Assembly (NCBI RefSeq): GCF_017948485.1
Contig: NZ_JAFFSX010000003.1
Coordinates: 454,281 to 518,280 of the forward strand
From: Streptomyces sp. GESEQ-35
GTDB taxonomy: Bacteria; Actinomycetota; Actinomycetes; Streptomycetales; Streptomycetaceae
Length of the DNA stretch: 64,000 bases
Reading direction: 5' to 3'
Below, in pieces: positions 50,543-60,082 of the stretch (its first letter is position 1; every line of letters begins with the position of its first letter). The position numbers and the translations under genes are program-made. Below the pieces are notes generated by a model, which ran no database searches, was not told the origin of the DNA, and was given only the letters and a program-made list of their open reading frames with translations.

Positions 50543-51223
50543 TCACGTGGTGGTGTCGCCGGGCGTATCCGGACCGGGGGTGTCCCCGGTCCGGGGCAGG
50601 ACGCCCGGCGCTCCCTCTGTGGTGTCGCGAGCGGCTTCCCCGTGGGCGGGACCCTTCAGGTCCCGGCCCGCCCGCTCACTTTCGATGAGCTCGTTCAGCC
50701 AGCGCACTTCGCGCTCCACGGACTCCATCCCGTGGCGCTGGAGCTCAAGCGTGTAGTCGTCGAGGCGCTCCCGGGTGCGCGCCAGGGAGGCGCGCATCTT
50801 CTCCAGGCGCTCTTCCAGCCGGCTGCGTCGCCCCTCGAGCACGCGCATGCGTACGTCGCGCGACGTCTGCCCGAAGAAGGCGAAGCGAGCAGCGAAGTGC
50901 TCGTCCTCGTACGCGTCGGGCCCGGTCTGCGAGAGCAGTTCCTCGAAGTGCTCCTTACCTTCCGCCGTCAGCCGGTAGACGATCTTGGCGCGGCGGCCGG
51001 CGAGGGGCGCGGCGAGGGCGTCCTCGGACGTGTTCCCCGGCTCTTCGATCAACCAGCCGTTGGCGACCAGCGTCTTGAGGCAGGGGTAGAGCGTCCCGTA
51101 GCTGAACGCACGGAACACACCCAGTGATGTGTTGAGTCGTTTGCGCAGCTCATAGCCGTGCATCGGGGATTCGCGGAGCAGGCCGAGTACGGCGAACTCG
51201 AGGATCCCGGAACGCCGGCTCAT
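50543..51223 (-). CDS. PadR family transcriptional regulator
   Basis: The 226-aa protein has an N-terminal winged HTH of PadR type ([25 protein letters not shown]...[22 protein letters not shown]) and a C-terminal coiled-coil dimer region ([31 protein letters not shown]). Start ATG 51223 has GAGGAGG upstream. It probably binds the perfect palindrome at 51284-51306 in its own promoter. It is co-oriented with ino1. Confidence 0.93.
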   Translation of the reverse strand: MSRRSGILEFAVLGLLRESPMHGYELRKRLNTSLGVFRAFSYGTLYPCLKTLVANGWLIEEPGNTSEDALAAPLAGRRAKIVYRLTAEGKEHFEELLSQTGPDAYEDEHFAARFAFFGQTSRDVRMRVLEGRRSRLEERLEKMRASLARTRERLDDYTLELQRHGMESVEREVRWLNELIESERAGRDLKGPAHGEAARDTTEGAPGVLPRTGDTPGPDTPGDTTT

Positions 51224-51283
51224 CGTCGCCTCCTCTCTGCCGCGGCCCGCCAGACGGGCGCCGTGACGGTCTTTATGCCGAGC

Positions 51284-51306
51284 TGATGTATCGACTCGAT
51301 ACATCA
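51284..51306. promoter_or_regulatory. Palindromic operator, probably for the PadR regulator
   Basis: An exact 23-bp palindrome, TGATGTATCGA with its mirror around one central base, lies 61 bases above padR. It contains ATGT...ACAT half sites typical of PadR operators. The rest of the 384-base padR-PBP gap shows a TTGACG hexamer (51424-51429) without a clear -10. Confidence 0.8.
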
Positions 51307-51607
51307 CGACGATAGAACGACCTTGCGGATGCGACAAGAGGGAGGACGGTGAACGGGATCACATCACCGATTCGTAGGAAGTAAGTTGCCTGTTTTGGGG
51401 TGAACTTCGGGACTCGGTAGGTTTTGACGGTGCGTAGTCTGTGCGGCATGCAGACCACCGGGAACCGAGTGACGCCTGGGGACGTCCTCGTCCCCGGTGC
51501 AGTACGGGTGAATGCAGGACCGACCACATCCGTACTTCGGGGGGACCGGAAACCTGCCGCCGTTTCCAGGCGCGCCACGGTGCGCCTGCCCTAGGAGTAG
51601 TCGTTCG

Positions 51608-54289
51608 ATGAGCGAGCACCGTCGCAAACCGCCGCAGCCGCAGGGAGGCGGACGTGCCGCGGCCCGACGCGGCCAGTCCAGCCTGCCCACCGGCCGCCGC
51701 GCGGCACCGCGAGGCGCCACCGGGTCTCCTTCCGACGCGTACGGGTCGGATTCCGGGTCGGGTGGCGAGGAGCGGCCGTACGGCGGCCGCGCCGAGGCCC
51801 GGCGTGCGGCACAGAGAAGCGGAGCCGGCCGCCGCAGAGCGGCCGACCCCGGCCATGGCGGCCGGCGAGCCGGTCCGGGCGGTCCCGGACGGGGCCGAGG
51901 GCGTGCGGTCCCTCCCGGCAGGAAGCGGATCATCGACTACCCGCGGGCCGGTAAGTACGGCTGGCAGCGCTGGGTGCCGTCATGGAAGCTGGTCTCCGGC
52001 CTGTGCATCGGCTTCTTCGGCAGCCTGGTTGCCGTGGCGGGCATCGGATACGCGATGGTGGGCATCCCCGACATCCAGAAGACCGCAGAGGCACAGAACA
52101 ACGTCTTCTACTGGTCCGACGGCAGCGAGATGGTCTCCACGGGTGGCGAGACGAACCGCCAGATCGTCAACCTCTCGCAAATCCCTGAGGCGATGCGGAA
52201 CGCCGTCATCTCCCAGGAGAACAAGACCTTCTACACCGACAGCGGCATCGACCCGAAGGGCATCGGCCGCGCCGTGTTCAACATGGCCAGGGGCGGCGAG
52301 ACACAGGGTGGCTCCACGATCACCCAGCAGTACGTCAAGAACGCGATGCTCAACGACCAGTCGCAGACCATCTCCCGGAAGTTCCAGGAGATCTTCGTGT
52401 CCATCAAGGTGGGCTCGCAGCTCTCCAAGGACGAGATCATGGCGGGCTACCTGAACTCCGCGTACTACGGCCGCGGGGCCTACGGCATCCAGGCGGCCGC
52501 GCGCGCGTACTTCAACAAGGACGCCATCGACCTGAACCCGGGCCAGTGCGCTTTCCTGGCGGCGACTCTCAAGGGCGCCACGTATTACGACCCGGCGGGT
52601 TCGCCCTCCATCGACTCGGTGGGTGCCAGTGCCGAGGCGAACCAAAAGCGGGCCAAGGCTCAAATGCAGGACACCCTGGACAAGATGGTCGCGTACGGCC
52701 ATCTGGACGCCGCGACGCGGGCCAAGTACACCGAGCTCCCCAAGACCCAGAGTCCGCGCTCGAACGCGGCGCTGAGCGGCCAGGTCGGCTATCTCGTCGA
52801 CCTTGCCAAGGCGTATCTGGTCAACAACACGAAGATCACGCAGAGCAATCTGGAGCAGGGTGGCTACTCGATCTACACGACCTTCGACAAGAAGAAGGTC
52901 AAGGAGCTCGAGGACTCGGTCAAGAAGGTCCAGAAGGCCAACATCGACCCGAAGAAGCGCCCGAAGACGGACACACACGTCCAGTTCGGCGGTGCCTCCG
53001 TGGACCCGAAGACCGGTGCGATCAAGGCCATCTACGGCGGTGAGGACGCGACCAAGCACTTCACCAACAACGCCGACGTCACCGGCGCCCAGGTCGGTTC
53101 GACGTTCAAGCCGTTCGTGCTCGCGGCGGCGATGACGTGGGGTGTGCGGGATCCGGAGCTGGGTGCGGCACAAGCACAGGACGAGCGGACCCAGGTGTCC
53201 CCGAAGAGCCTCTTCAGCGGCAAGAACAAGCTCAAGATCAAGGACTACAACGGAGATATCTGGAAGAACGAGGAGGATAAAGAGTGGCTGCAGGTCAATG
53301 ACGGCGACGAGTCGTACGGCACTCCACCCGACTACCAGATCGACCTCCGTGAGGCGATGCGGGAGTCGGTGAACTCCGCTTTTGTGCAGCTCGGCATGGA
53401 CGTCGGCCTGGACAAGGTGAAGGAGGCCTCCATGAACGCGGGCCTCAAGGAGGACAGCCTGGCCGGCACCAACTATCCGACGTTCTCCGTCGGCACGTCC
53501 GACCCCAGCGCGATCCGCATGGCGGGTGCGTACGCCACGTTCGCGGCCAGCGGCAAGCAGCGCGAACCGTTCTCCGTGCTGAAGGTCACGAGCAAGGACG
53601 GCGCGGTCTACACGCACGAGACGGCGACCAATGAGGCGTTCACCTCGGATGTCGCCGACAACGTCACGGACGTCCTGAAGACGGTCGTCGAGGACGGAAC
53701 GGGTACCAGTGCCCAGCTGGAGGGCCGTGATGTGGCCGGCAAGACCGGTACCACGGACGGCAACAAGTCCGCCTGGTTCGTCGGCTACACACCGCAGCTG
53801 TCCACGTCGATCACGATGTTCCGGTACGACGACGACGAGTCCCAGAAGAACCGCGAGTTCCTGAAGATGTTCGGCACGGGTGGCCAGGAGAAGATCCACG
53901 GTGCTTCGTTCCCGGCCGAGATCTGGCACGACTACATGGAAGAAGCGCTGAAGGGTCTGCCGTCGGAGGACTTCCCGACGCCCAAGCCCATCGGCAAGAT
54001 CGTCAACGAGCCGACGCCGACCCCGACTCCCACCATCACGGAGACGCAGGAGGAGAGCCCGACGCCGACTCCGACGCCCAGTGAGTCCCTGACCTCTCCC
54101 ACGCCCACGGAGACCGAGACCTGCGGCTTCTTCGGCTGTGAGGAAACGGGTGGCACCGACTCGGGCGGTACGGACTCCGGAGGCACGGACGGCGGCGTGA
54201 CGTCCTCACCAACGGCCACGGAGACGGGCGACGAGAGCGGAAACAACGGCAACGGCAACGGAGGCCTTTTTGGAGGCTCAAGCGGCTAA
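51608..54289 (+). CDS. Class A (bifunctional) penicillin-binding protein
   Basis: The 893-aa protein polymerises and crosslinks peptidoglycan. A basic disordered N-terminus (about 1-115) precedes one membrane helix (LVSGLCIGFFGSLVAVAGIGYAM). The GT51 glycosyltransferase has ENKTFYTDSGID and GGSTITQQYVKN. The transpeptidase has STFK (GSTFKPFVLA), SVN (ESVNSAFV) and KTGT (AGKTGTTDGN). The C-terminus is a Pro/Thr then Gly/Thr/Ser-rich tail. Start ATG 51608 follows AGGAG. It faces away from padR. Confidence 0.96.
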   Translation: MSEHRRKPPQPQGGGRAAARRGQSSLPTGRRAAPRGATGSPSDAYGSDSGSGGEERPYGGRAEARRAAQRSGAGRRRAADPGHGGRRAGPGGPGRGRGRAVPPGRKRIIDYPRAGKYGWQRWVPSWKLVSGLCIGFFGSLVAVAGIGYAMVGIPDIQKTAEAQNNVFYWSDGSEMVSTGGETNRQIVNLSQIPEAMRNAVISQENKTFYTDSGIDPKGIGRAVFNMARGGETQGGSTITQQYVKNAMLNDQSQTISRKFQEIFVSIKVGSQLSKDEIMAGYLNSAYYGRGAYGIQAAARAYFNKDAIDLNPGQCAFLAATLKGATYYDPAGSPSIDSVGASAEANQKRAKAQMQDTLDKMVAYGHLDAATRAKYTELPKTQSPRSNAALSGQVGYLVDLAKAYLVNNTKITQSNLEQGGYSIYTTFDKKKVKELEDSVKKVQKANIDPKKRPKTDTHVQFGGASVDPKTGAIKAIYGGEDATKHFTNNADVTGAQVGSTFKPFVLAAAMTWGVRDPELGAAQAQDERTQVSPKSLFSGKNKLKIKDYNGDIWKNEEDKEWLQVNDGDESYGTPPDYQIDLREAMRESVNSAFVQLGMDVGLDKVKEASMNAGLKEDSLAGTNYPTFSVGTSDPSAIRMAGAYATFAASGKQREPFSVLKVTSKDGAVYTHETATNEAFTSDVADNVTDVLKTVVEDGTGTSAQLEGRDVAGKTGTTDGNKSAWFVGYTPQLSTSITMFRYDDDESQKNREFLKMFGTGGQEKIHGASFPAEIWHDYMEEALKGLPSEDFPTPKPIGKIVNEPTPTPTPTITETQEESPTPTPTPSESLTSPTPTETETCGFFGCEETGGTDSGGTDSGGTDGGVTSSPTATETGDESGNNGNGNGGLFGGSSG

Positions 54290-54340
54290 AAAAAGGCCTG
54301 CTGCGCACGGCTGAACCATCGTTCGTCGCCAACGGCAGGA

Positions 54341-54379
54341 ATGACGAGGGCCCCGGAGCAACTCCGGGGCCCTCGTCAT
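54341..54379. terminator. Bidirectional terminator after the PBP gene
   Basis: Perfect 18-bp arms (54341-54358 and 54362-54379) with a 3-nt loop lie between the convergent PBP and DUF2690 genes. Confidence 0.9.
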
Positions 54380-54397
54380 GTCGCGGCAGGGCCGGGT

Positions 54398-54853
54398 TTA
54401 CCAGTAGCTGCTGCACCACAGCTCACCCGTGCCGCCGTCCTCATGGCAGACGCGGTAGTAGTAATTCGATCCACCGAGCATGTTGGACCAGTCGGAGCCG
54501 CCATCGGGGATTGTCACGTACAGCGCCTTCACCAGCGGCTGGCCGCTCGCCGTGCTGTGCTTCTCGATCCATGCATAGTGTGGCCAGAAGTCGTTGCCAG
54601 GGGTCGGGTCACTCCCGCGAACCCATGCGGCCTGGCAGCTTGCCGACCATCGCAGTTCCGCCTTCCTGATCCCGTCGGAGACCGTCTTCTTGGTCACCGC
54701 GTCGCCGTCGCAGCCGTAGGTGACCGGACCCTTGTTGTCACAGCCTGTTCCGGAACACGAGGCGGCATATGACGTTCCGGCCAGTGGTATCAGTACGGCC
54801 GCCATGGCCGCGGTGACGACCACGGAAACTCTGGCCGACAGTTTCTTTCTCAC
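54398..54853 (-). CDS. Secreted DUF2690-like protein
   Basis: The 151-aa protein has a signal peptide (VRKKLSARVSVVVTAAMAAVLIPLAGTSYAA) and a mature domain with CSGTGCDNKGPVTYGCDGDAVT, IRKAELRWSASCQAAWVRG and a C-terminal YYYRVCHEDGG...WC, matching DUF2690: small Cys-rich exported domains of streptomycetes. Six cysteines suggest three disulfides. Start GTG 54853 has GGAGG at 5 bases. Function unknown. It may belong to the accessory region that follows. Confidence 0.85.
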   Translation of the reverse strand: MRKKLSARVSVVVTAAMAAVLIPLAGTSYAASCSGTGCDNKGPVTYGCDGDAVTKKTVSDGIRKAELRWSASCQAAWVRGSDPTPGNDFWPHYAWIEKHSTASGQPLVKALYVTIPDGGSDWSNMLGGSNYYYRVCHEDGGTGELWCSSYW

Positions 54854-54949
54854 TGAACCTCCATCGAAGAAGGGTTGCATAGCTGTTGCTGCCGGGCGGC
54901 ATATGAAGGGGCTGAATATGCTGCGGCTACGTCCATCGCCATGTGTTTG

Positions 54950-55378
54950 TTAAGCGGCTTCGTCCAACAGCCCGAGTTCACTCACACGCAATCCGAGCGC
55001 AAATCGCCCACGCGCTTCCAGATGTTCCATCAACCGGTTCACTCTGCGTTGGATGGTCCGGTGTCCCAACGCGAGATGCTGGGCAATTGCTTGATCCGGG
55101 AGGCCGTTCCGCATGAGGCGGAGGATTTCCAGATCCAAGTCATCGGCACACGGTTGGTTACGCACTCCTGATCCCCCAGTGATCGAAACTACCATCAGGC
55201 TGTGGTGGTAAATTCCGCGCTCTTTCTTCACTTTACTGACGAGAACTCCGCACGAGCAAGGTCCACGATGCTCGCCTATGGGGCATGTTGGGGCGAAAAG
55301 CTGGCGTAATTGCGCCACATCCGCAGGTGTTTCACATGTTTGTGAGGGAATATCTATCGGTTCGCCTAGTTTAGTCAC
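54950..55378 (-). CDS. Short HTH regulator (LuxR/TrmB-like C-terminus), possibly truncated
   Basis: The C-terminal half (LDLEILRLMRNGLPDQAIAQHLALGHRTIQRRVNRLMEHLEARGRFALGLRVSELGLL) is a LuxR-type HTH like that of the TrmB-like streptomycete regulators, which normally have about 320 aa. Only 142 aa are present, and the N-terminal part is Cys-rich (CETPAD, CPIGEHRGPCSCG) and unlike the family. The start GTG 55378 lacks a ribosome site. The DNA is clearly more AT-rich than its surroundings. It could be a decayed regulator or an orphan controlling the divergent giant gene. Confidence 0.6.
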   Translation of the reverse strand: MTKLGEPIDIPSQTCETPADVAQLRQLFAPTCPIGEHRGPCSCGVLVSKVKKERGIYHHSLMVVSITGGSGVRNQPCADDLDLEILRLMRNGLPDQAIAQHLALGHRTIQRRVNRLMEHLEARGRFALGLRVSELGLLDEAA

Positions 55379-55530
55379 GGGCCAGCGTGACGTAAATACG
55401 CCAGGGTTGAAAAGTGATTTCGTAGCCCCGTCCGTGATGTCATTTATTGATTTACCCCCGCAGGTGTCTATTGACGGGTGGTCATCAGGGCGTCCCGCCT
55501 TGCTGCGGGAACCTCAATGGGGAGAAAACA

Positions 55531-58500
55531 TTGATATCGAGACGCATGAGAAGGCGATTCCTGGCGTCGGTCACGGTCAGCGTGGCCACGGCACTGGCCA
55601 TTCCGCTGACCATGCCCGCGCAGGCATCCGAGCCGACCCCGCCGAAGAACGCCGCGCAGTGGCAGGCCCCGGACACCAGTGATGTCGACAAGCCCGCCGC
55701 TGTCGCCTCGAAGGACCGGGCCGCTCTCCTCGGCAGCGCCTACAAGAAGTCCACCGACACCGCTTTTACCACCTCAGGTGACGGCACGGGCTTCCACCTC
55801 CTCGTCGCCGAGGAGAGCAACGGCTACGCCTGGAAGACCGCTGCCACCCTCTCCGAGCCCGGGTTCGACACCGACACCTGGATCGGCAACGCCTGTCTGA
55901 CCGCCTCCGGCAAGCGGGCAGTTGTCTCCTACGCCCCGCGCACCTTCACCAACAAGCCCGAACTGATGGCGCGGGGAGCCTTCGCGGCCACCGTGGACCT
56001 CACCACCGGCAAGGTCACCAAGCTGCCCTTCCAGGCATCGCTGGCCTACTTCAGCCCCGGCTGCGGTTCAGGCGAGCAGGCCGTGTTCACACAGCTCTCC
56101 CACGAGGGCGACACCCAGCAGCAGACCCGCCTGATCAGTGTGGACGCCACCACAGGCAGGGCCGGCACGTCGGTCACGTATCCAGGGCAGGTCACCTCGG
56201 CCGTCCCGACCAAGGGCGGCATCGTCGCCGCCCACGGGAACCGGTTGGTCAGCGCCGGAGCCAAGGGCAGGCTGAGGGAGATCACCCGCACCAAGGCGGT
56301 CCCGTTCCAGCTCACGGTGGACGCCGACGGCGGCCTGACCTACATCGACCGCACCAGGACAACCGGCACGACGACGTCATCGACCGGTTACGCCCAACAC
56401 ATGGGCGCCGGCCAACTCCGCACGAGCAGCGCCAAGGCCGCCACGGTGGCTTCCGGCAAGCTCACCGACTGGGACCTCGCCTCCTCGGCCGACGGCACTG
56501 TCTACATCACCGGCAAAGCCACCGGCGAGAGCACCCTGCCGAGAACAGTGCGGAACCCCGGCGGCATCACCAAGGGCGCCTTGCTTTCCAGCCACGGCCA
56601 CGCCGCGGTCACCACCGCCTGGGCGGACGGCAAGGACACTCGCATCCGGCCCGAAGAAGCCCTGACCGAGCGCACCGCACGCACCTGGCTGCACCTGCTG
56701 GGCACAGAGAAAGCCGTCACCCTGGACGCCCGGCCAGGCAAGGACCGTATCGGCGGACAGAAGGCCGAAGAGCAAGGTGCGGCAGCATCCCCGGCACTGC
56801 CGCAGCCCAGCATGACGTCCCGACCGGAGAAGGACTCGGCGGGTTCCACGGCCGGCGGCGTCAGCCTGGCCACGCAGACGCCGCGCACCCAGCTGCTGGC
56901 CGCCTCGCCCTCCGACCCGAGTGAGGACGAGTCCGAGCGCACCTGCAGCGTTGCCCGCAACGACGTGAAGAAACAGGCGTTCCAGCCGACTCCACGCCAG
57001 GTCGAGTGGGCGGTGGACCAGGCCGTTGTCGGCAAGCTGGACTTCTACCGGGCCGCGAACTGGAAGAACACCGGCATGGGCGGCTATCAGCCTCAGGGCC
57101 TCTTCCCGCCGATCCTCCTCGAAGGTGACCCCAACGGGTCGCTGGACACCGAAGACGGTGACAACGACCGCTGGCACATTCCGTCCCAGATCCTCCTCGG
57201 CATCACCGCCCAGGAATCCAACATGTGGCAGGCCACCCGCTACGCCGTGCCCGGCGTCACCGCCAACAGCCTCATCGGCAACTACTACGGCGTTGACTAC
57301 ACCGCGAGCGGCGAACAGCAGGACCCGTGGGCGATCAACTGGGCGGATGCCGACTGCGGCTATGGCATCACCCAGGCCACCGACGGCATGCGCCTGCCCG
57401 GCCACGACCAGCCCACCAAGTCCGTACTCCAGCAAGAGGCCATCGCGCTGGACTACACCGCCAACATCGCGGCCGGTGCTCAGATCCTTTCGCAGAAGTG
57501 GAACGAGACCCGCAAGGCGGGGATGAAGGTCAACGACGGTCATCCCAAGTCGATCGAGAACTGGTTCTTCGCCCTGTGGGCCTACAACTCCGGCTTCTAC
57601 CCTCAGTCCGACGCGGACTCCTCCGGGCACTGGGGCGTGGGCTGGACCAACAATCCCGCCAACCCACTGTGGAAGGCCAACCGGCTGCCGTTCCTGGAGA
57701 ACGCGTCAGGCGGCGACAACTACGCGGACGCCGCACACCCGCAGGACTGGCCGTACGAGGAGAAAGTCATCGGCTGGGCGGCGCGCCCCATCGCGGCCGT
57801 GTCCGCGCCGGGCCAGGTCACGGCGGGTTATGTCGCCGCGTGGTGGAACAACAACGCCTACCGCACATCGGCCAAGCCGCCGGTCGACCTGTTCTGCGAC
57901 TCGTCCAACTCCTGCGTCCCATCGAAGATCGGCGACAACGACTCCAACGATCCCGGTCAGGGTGCCTGCACGCTCGACAGCGGGAACGACGAGACCAACC
58001 CGCACTGGCTGCACTGCTGGTGGAACAAGTCGGTGGAGTGGAAGAACTGCACGGCCCTCGCTCAGTGCGGCAACCAGGTCCACCGGTTCAACACCAGCTA
58101 CCCCGAGCAGCCCGACGCCAACTCCTACCCGCCGCGCTGCACCAGCGGGCTGCCCAGCGGCGCGTTCGTCATCGACGATCTCCCCAACGGCGTGACCCCG
58201 GCCGGCTCGGCTTCGCGTGGCTGCGGAGCGGCCAAGTCCGACGGAACGTTCACTTTCAACTACAACATGTGGAACGGCACTTATCCGGGGAAGATGGACA
58301 CCCACCAGATCGGGGCCGGATACGGCAACCACTTCTGGTTCGCCCACACCCGTCAGCCGGAGTCCACGACGGGTACCGCCAACCGCATGGAGGTCACCGG
58401 CACCTGGAAGCTCGGCCAGGCGATCTCCGGCCAGGCCAAGGTCTACGCCCACATTCCCGACCACGGGGCGCAGACGGCCGAAGCCAACTACAAGATCAAG

Positions 58501-60006
58501 ACAGCGTCCGGCACGAGGACCAAGACGATCTCCCAGACCGCCAACGAGTCCAACAAGTGGGTGGACCTGGGTGCCTACCGCTTCAACGGCACCACCCCGG
58601 AAGTCAGCTTGTCCAACTTCAACAGCGGCGGCACCGGCGACAAGGACATCGCCTGGGACGCGGTGGCGTTCGTGCCGGGCGACTACGACGACTTCGGGGA
58701 GATCTCCTTCCCCGACGCCGACCCCGACGCGCCGGACCCGGAGATCCCGGACTCGCCCAAGACCATCGCGGGCGACGTGTTCCCGACCGGTGTGGCCGGC
58801 GCCGAGCAGTCGGCCGACCTGTCGCCGGCCGCCCGCACCATGAAGGGCATGGAGTGCCGGGAGACGCCGGGGCGTGACGACACCGAGGTGTGCATCGGCA
58901 CGACGGCCAAGGACTCGAAGACGTCAAGGGCGGCGGCCGCCGTCACGCCCGACGAGAACGCCAGCTGCTCGATAGCCGGCCGGTCCAAGAGCTACACCCG
59001 GTTCGAGGCCTGTATGACCTCCGAGGTGACGGTCGGCATCATCAAGAACGGCGTCCCGCAGGGCAATGCCTACCTCGACTACCGGCACGAGATCGACCTC
59101 GCGGTCAACAGCAAGACCATCACCCAGCGGGTGTCGCTGAAGCCGAAAAGGTACGACCCCACGGTCTCGGAGTTCCTGTTCAGCATCAACATCCAGGGCT
59201 TCTGCCTGCCGGCCTGCACCGTCGCGAACCAGACCTGGTCCGGGTCCCCGCAGTGGACGACGTACACCGACTTCCACGAGGCCACGACGACCATCAAGTT
59301 CGACTGGGACGGAGAGGTCGGGCACGCCACCGACTACCTCAACTGGATCCTGTCCGGCAAGGTCGACGGCAAGGAGACCACGGGCGTCGACTACGACGAA
59401 CCCGAGCTGAAGGTCCGCTGCGACAACGAGTTCTCCGGCAAGAACGCCGGCTGTGTCTTCCAGGAGTACGTTCCGTCGTACCCGGTGAACACCAAGGCGT
59501 ATCCCGCCGCGGCGACGCTGTACTGGGTGCTCCAGCAGAAGCTGGCCAACCACCCGGGCAGCAAGGAGCACAACATGCCGCTGCACCGCCTGGCGGACAC
59601 GGCTCTCCAGGAGGCCAACCGGAACATCATGTGCAAGCTCGCTGCCGCCAAGTTCCTGAAGCATGACGCCACCCCCGACGCCAGCTGCGACGAGTACGCG
59701 TTCGCGGCGTCCCGGGAAAGCGGCGGTATGCAGCCAGGCGTCGAGTCCGGCGCCGACTGTGCGCAGTTCTTTGCGACGAAGGAGAGCACCGGCTGGAAGC
59801 TGTACCTCGACGACCGTTACGACCTGCCCACCTACAACGAGGTGTGCGGCCGCGGGAACATCCCGCAGGGCCAGAACACGAGCGCGGGCGGCGGTCTGGG
59901 CCGGTGGACACCCAAGGCACGGGTGCTCGACGGGGACGCGTACTACGTGTACCTGCCCGGGTTCGAGGGCTGCGATCCGGCGACGTTCTGCCAGGTACGT
60001 CCCTGA
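55531..60006 (+). CDS. Giant secreted multidomain protein: lysozyme-like, golvesin-like and NucA/NucB nuclease domains
   Basis: The product (about 1491 aa) has a Sec signal peptide (RRRFLASVTVSVATALAIPLTMPAQA). Residues about 40-370 look like beta-propeller-type repeats. A lysozyme/transglycosylase-like domain (about 480-790) has Glu562 in ITAQESNMW and the YGITQA motif at about 611. A golvesin/Xly-type domain (about 890-1050) contains the GNHFWFAHTR and VTGTW segments. The C-terminal about 110 residues match NucA/NucB DNases: CDEY at 1386, a GG segment, and NTSAGGGLGRWTPKARVLDGDAYYV. Start TTG 55531 follows GGGGAG; ATG 55546 is an alternative. It may be a secreted antibacterial or DNA-scavenging enzyme. 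Confidence 0.85.
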   Translation: MISRRMRRRFLASVTVSVATALAIPLTMPAQASEPTPPKNAAQWQAPDTSDVDKPAAVASKDRAALLGSAYKKSTDTAFTTSGDGTGFHLLVAEESNGYAWKTAATLSEPGFDTDTWIGNACLTASGKRAVVSYAPRTFTNKPELMARGAFAATVDLTTGKVTKLPFQASLAYFSPGCGSGEQAVFTQLSHEGDTQQQTRLISVDATTGRAGTSVTYPGQVTSAVPTKGGIVAAHGNRLVSAGAKGRLREITRTKAVPFQLTVDADGGLTYIDRTRTTGTTTSSTGYAQHMGAGQLRTSSAKAATVASGKLTDWDLASSADGTVYITGKATGESTLPRTVRNPGGITKGALLSSHGHAAVTTAWADGKDTRIRPEEALTERTARTWLHLLGTEKAVTLDARPGKDRIGGQKAEEQGAAASPALPQPSMTSRPEKDSAGSTAGGVSLATQTPRTQLLAASPSDPSEDESERTCSVARNDVKKQAFQPTPRQVEWAVDQAVVGKLDFYRAANWKNTGMGGYQPQGLFPPILLEGDPNGSLDTEDGDNDRWHIPSQILLGITAQESNMWQATRYAVPGVTANSLIGNYYGVDYTASGEQQDPWAINWADADCGYGITQATDGMRLPGHDQPTKSVLQQEAIALDYTANIAAGAQILSQKWNETRKAGMKVNDGHPKSIENWFFALWAYNSGFYPQSDADSSGHWGVGWTNNPANPLWKANRLPFLENASGGDNYADAAHPQDWPYEEKVIGWAARPIAAVSAPGQVTAGYVAAWWNNNAYRTSAKPPVDLFCDSSNSCVPSKIGDNDSNDPGQGACTLDSGNDETNPHWLHCWWNKSVEWKNCTALAQCGNQVHRFNTSYPEQPDANSYPPRCTSGLPSGAFVIDDLPNGVTPAGSASRGCGAAKSDGTFTFNYNMWNGTYPGKMDTHQIGAGYGNHFWFAHTRQPESTTGTANRMEVTGTWKLGQAISGQAKVYAHIPDHGAQTAEANYKIKTASGTRTKTISQTANESNKWVDLGAYRFNGTTPEVSLSNFNSGGTGDKDIAWDAVAFVPGDYDDFGEISFPDADPDAPDPEIPDSPKTIAGDVFPTGVAGAEQSADLSPAARTMKGMECRETPGRDDTEVCIGTTAKDSKTSRAAAAVTPDENASCSIAGRSKSYTRFEACMTSEVTVGIIKNGVPQGNAYLDYRHEIDLAVNSKTITQRVSLKPKRYDPTVSEFLFSINIQGFCLPACTVANQTWSGSPQWTTYTDFHEATTTIKFDWDGEVGHATDYLNWILSGKVDGKETTGVDYDEPELKVRCDNEFSGKNAGCVFQEYVPSYPVNTKAYPAAATLYWVLQQKLANHPGSKEHNMPLHRLADTALQEANRNIMCKLAAAKFLKHDATPDASCDEYAFAASRESGGMQPGVESGADCAQFFATKESTGWKLYLDDRYDLPTYNEVCGRGNIPQGQNTSAGGGLGRWTPKARVLDGDAYYVYLPGFEGCDPATFCQVRP

Positions 60007-60021
60007 CGCCCTGATCGCGTG

Positions 60022-60058
60022 ATGCGGGGCCCGGCACCCTGGGTGCCGGGCCCCGCAT
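60022..60058. terminator. Bidirectional terminator after the giant gene
   Basis: Perfect 18-bp arms (60022-60039 and 60041-60058) lie between the convergent giant gene and the DUF6461 gene. Confidence 0.88.
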
Positions 60059-60082
60059 GCGTCGGCGATCCCCCGGCTTCGC

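Noticed and set aside
51980..53929. A 649-codon minus-strand frame opposite the PBP gene
   Set aside because: Mirror of the PBP coding sequence; the PBP frame has all catalytic motifs.
55330..55345. GTGTTTCACATGTTTG near the giant gene as a parS site
   Set aside because: Only the left half matches; the right half is unrelated.
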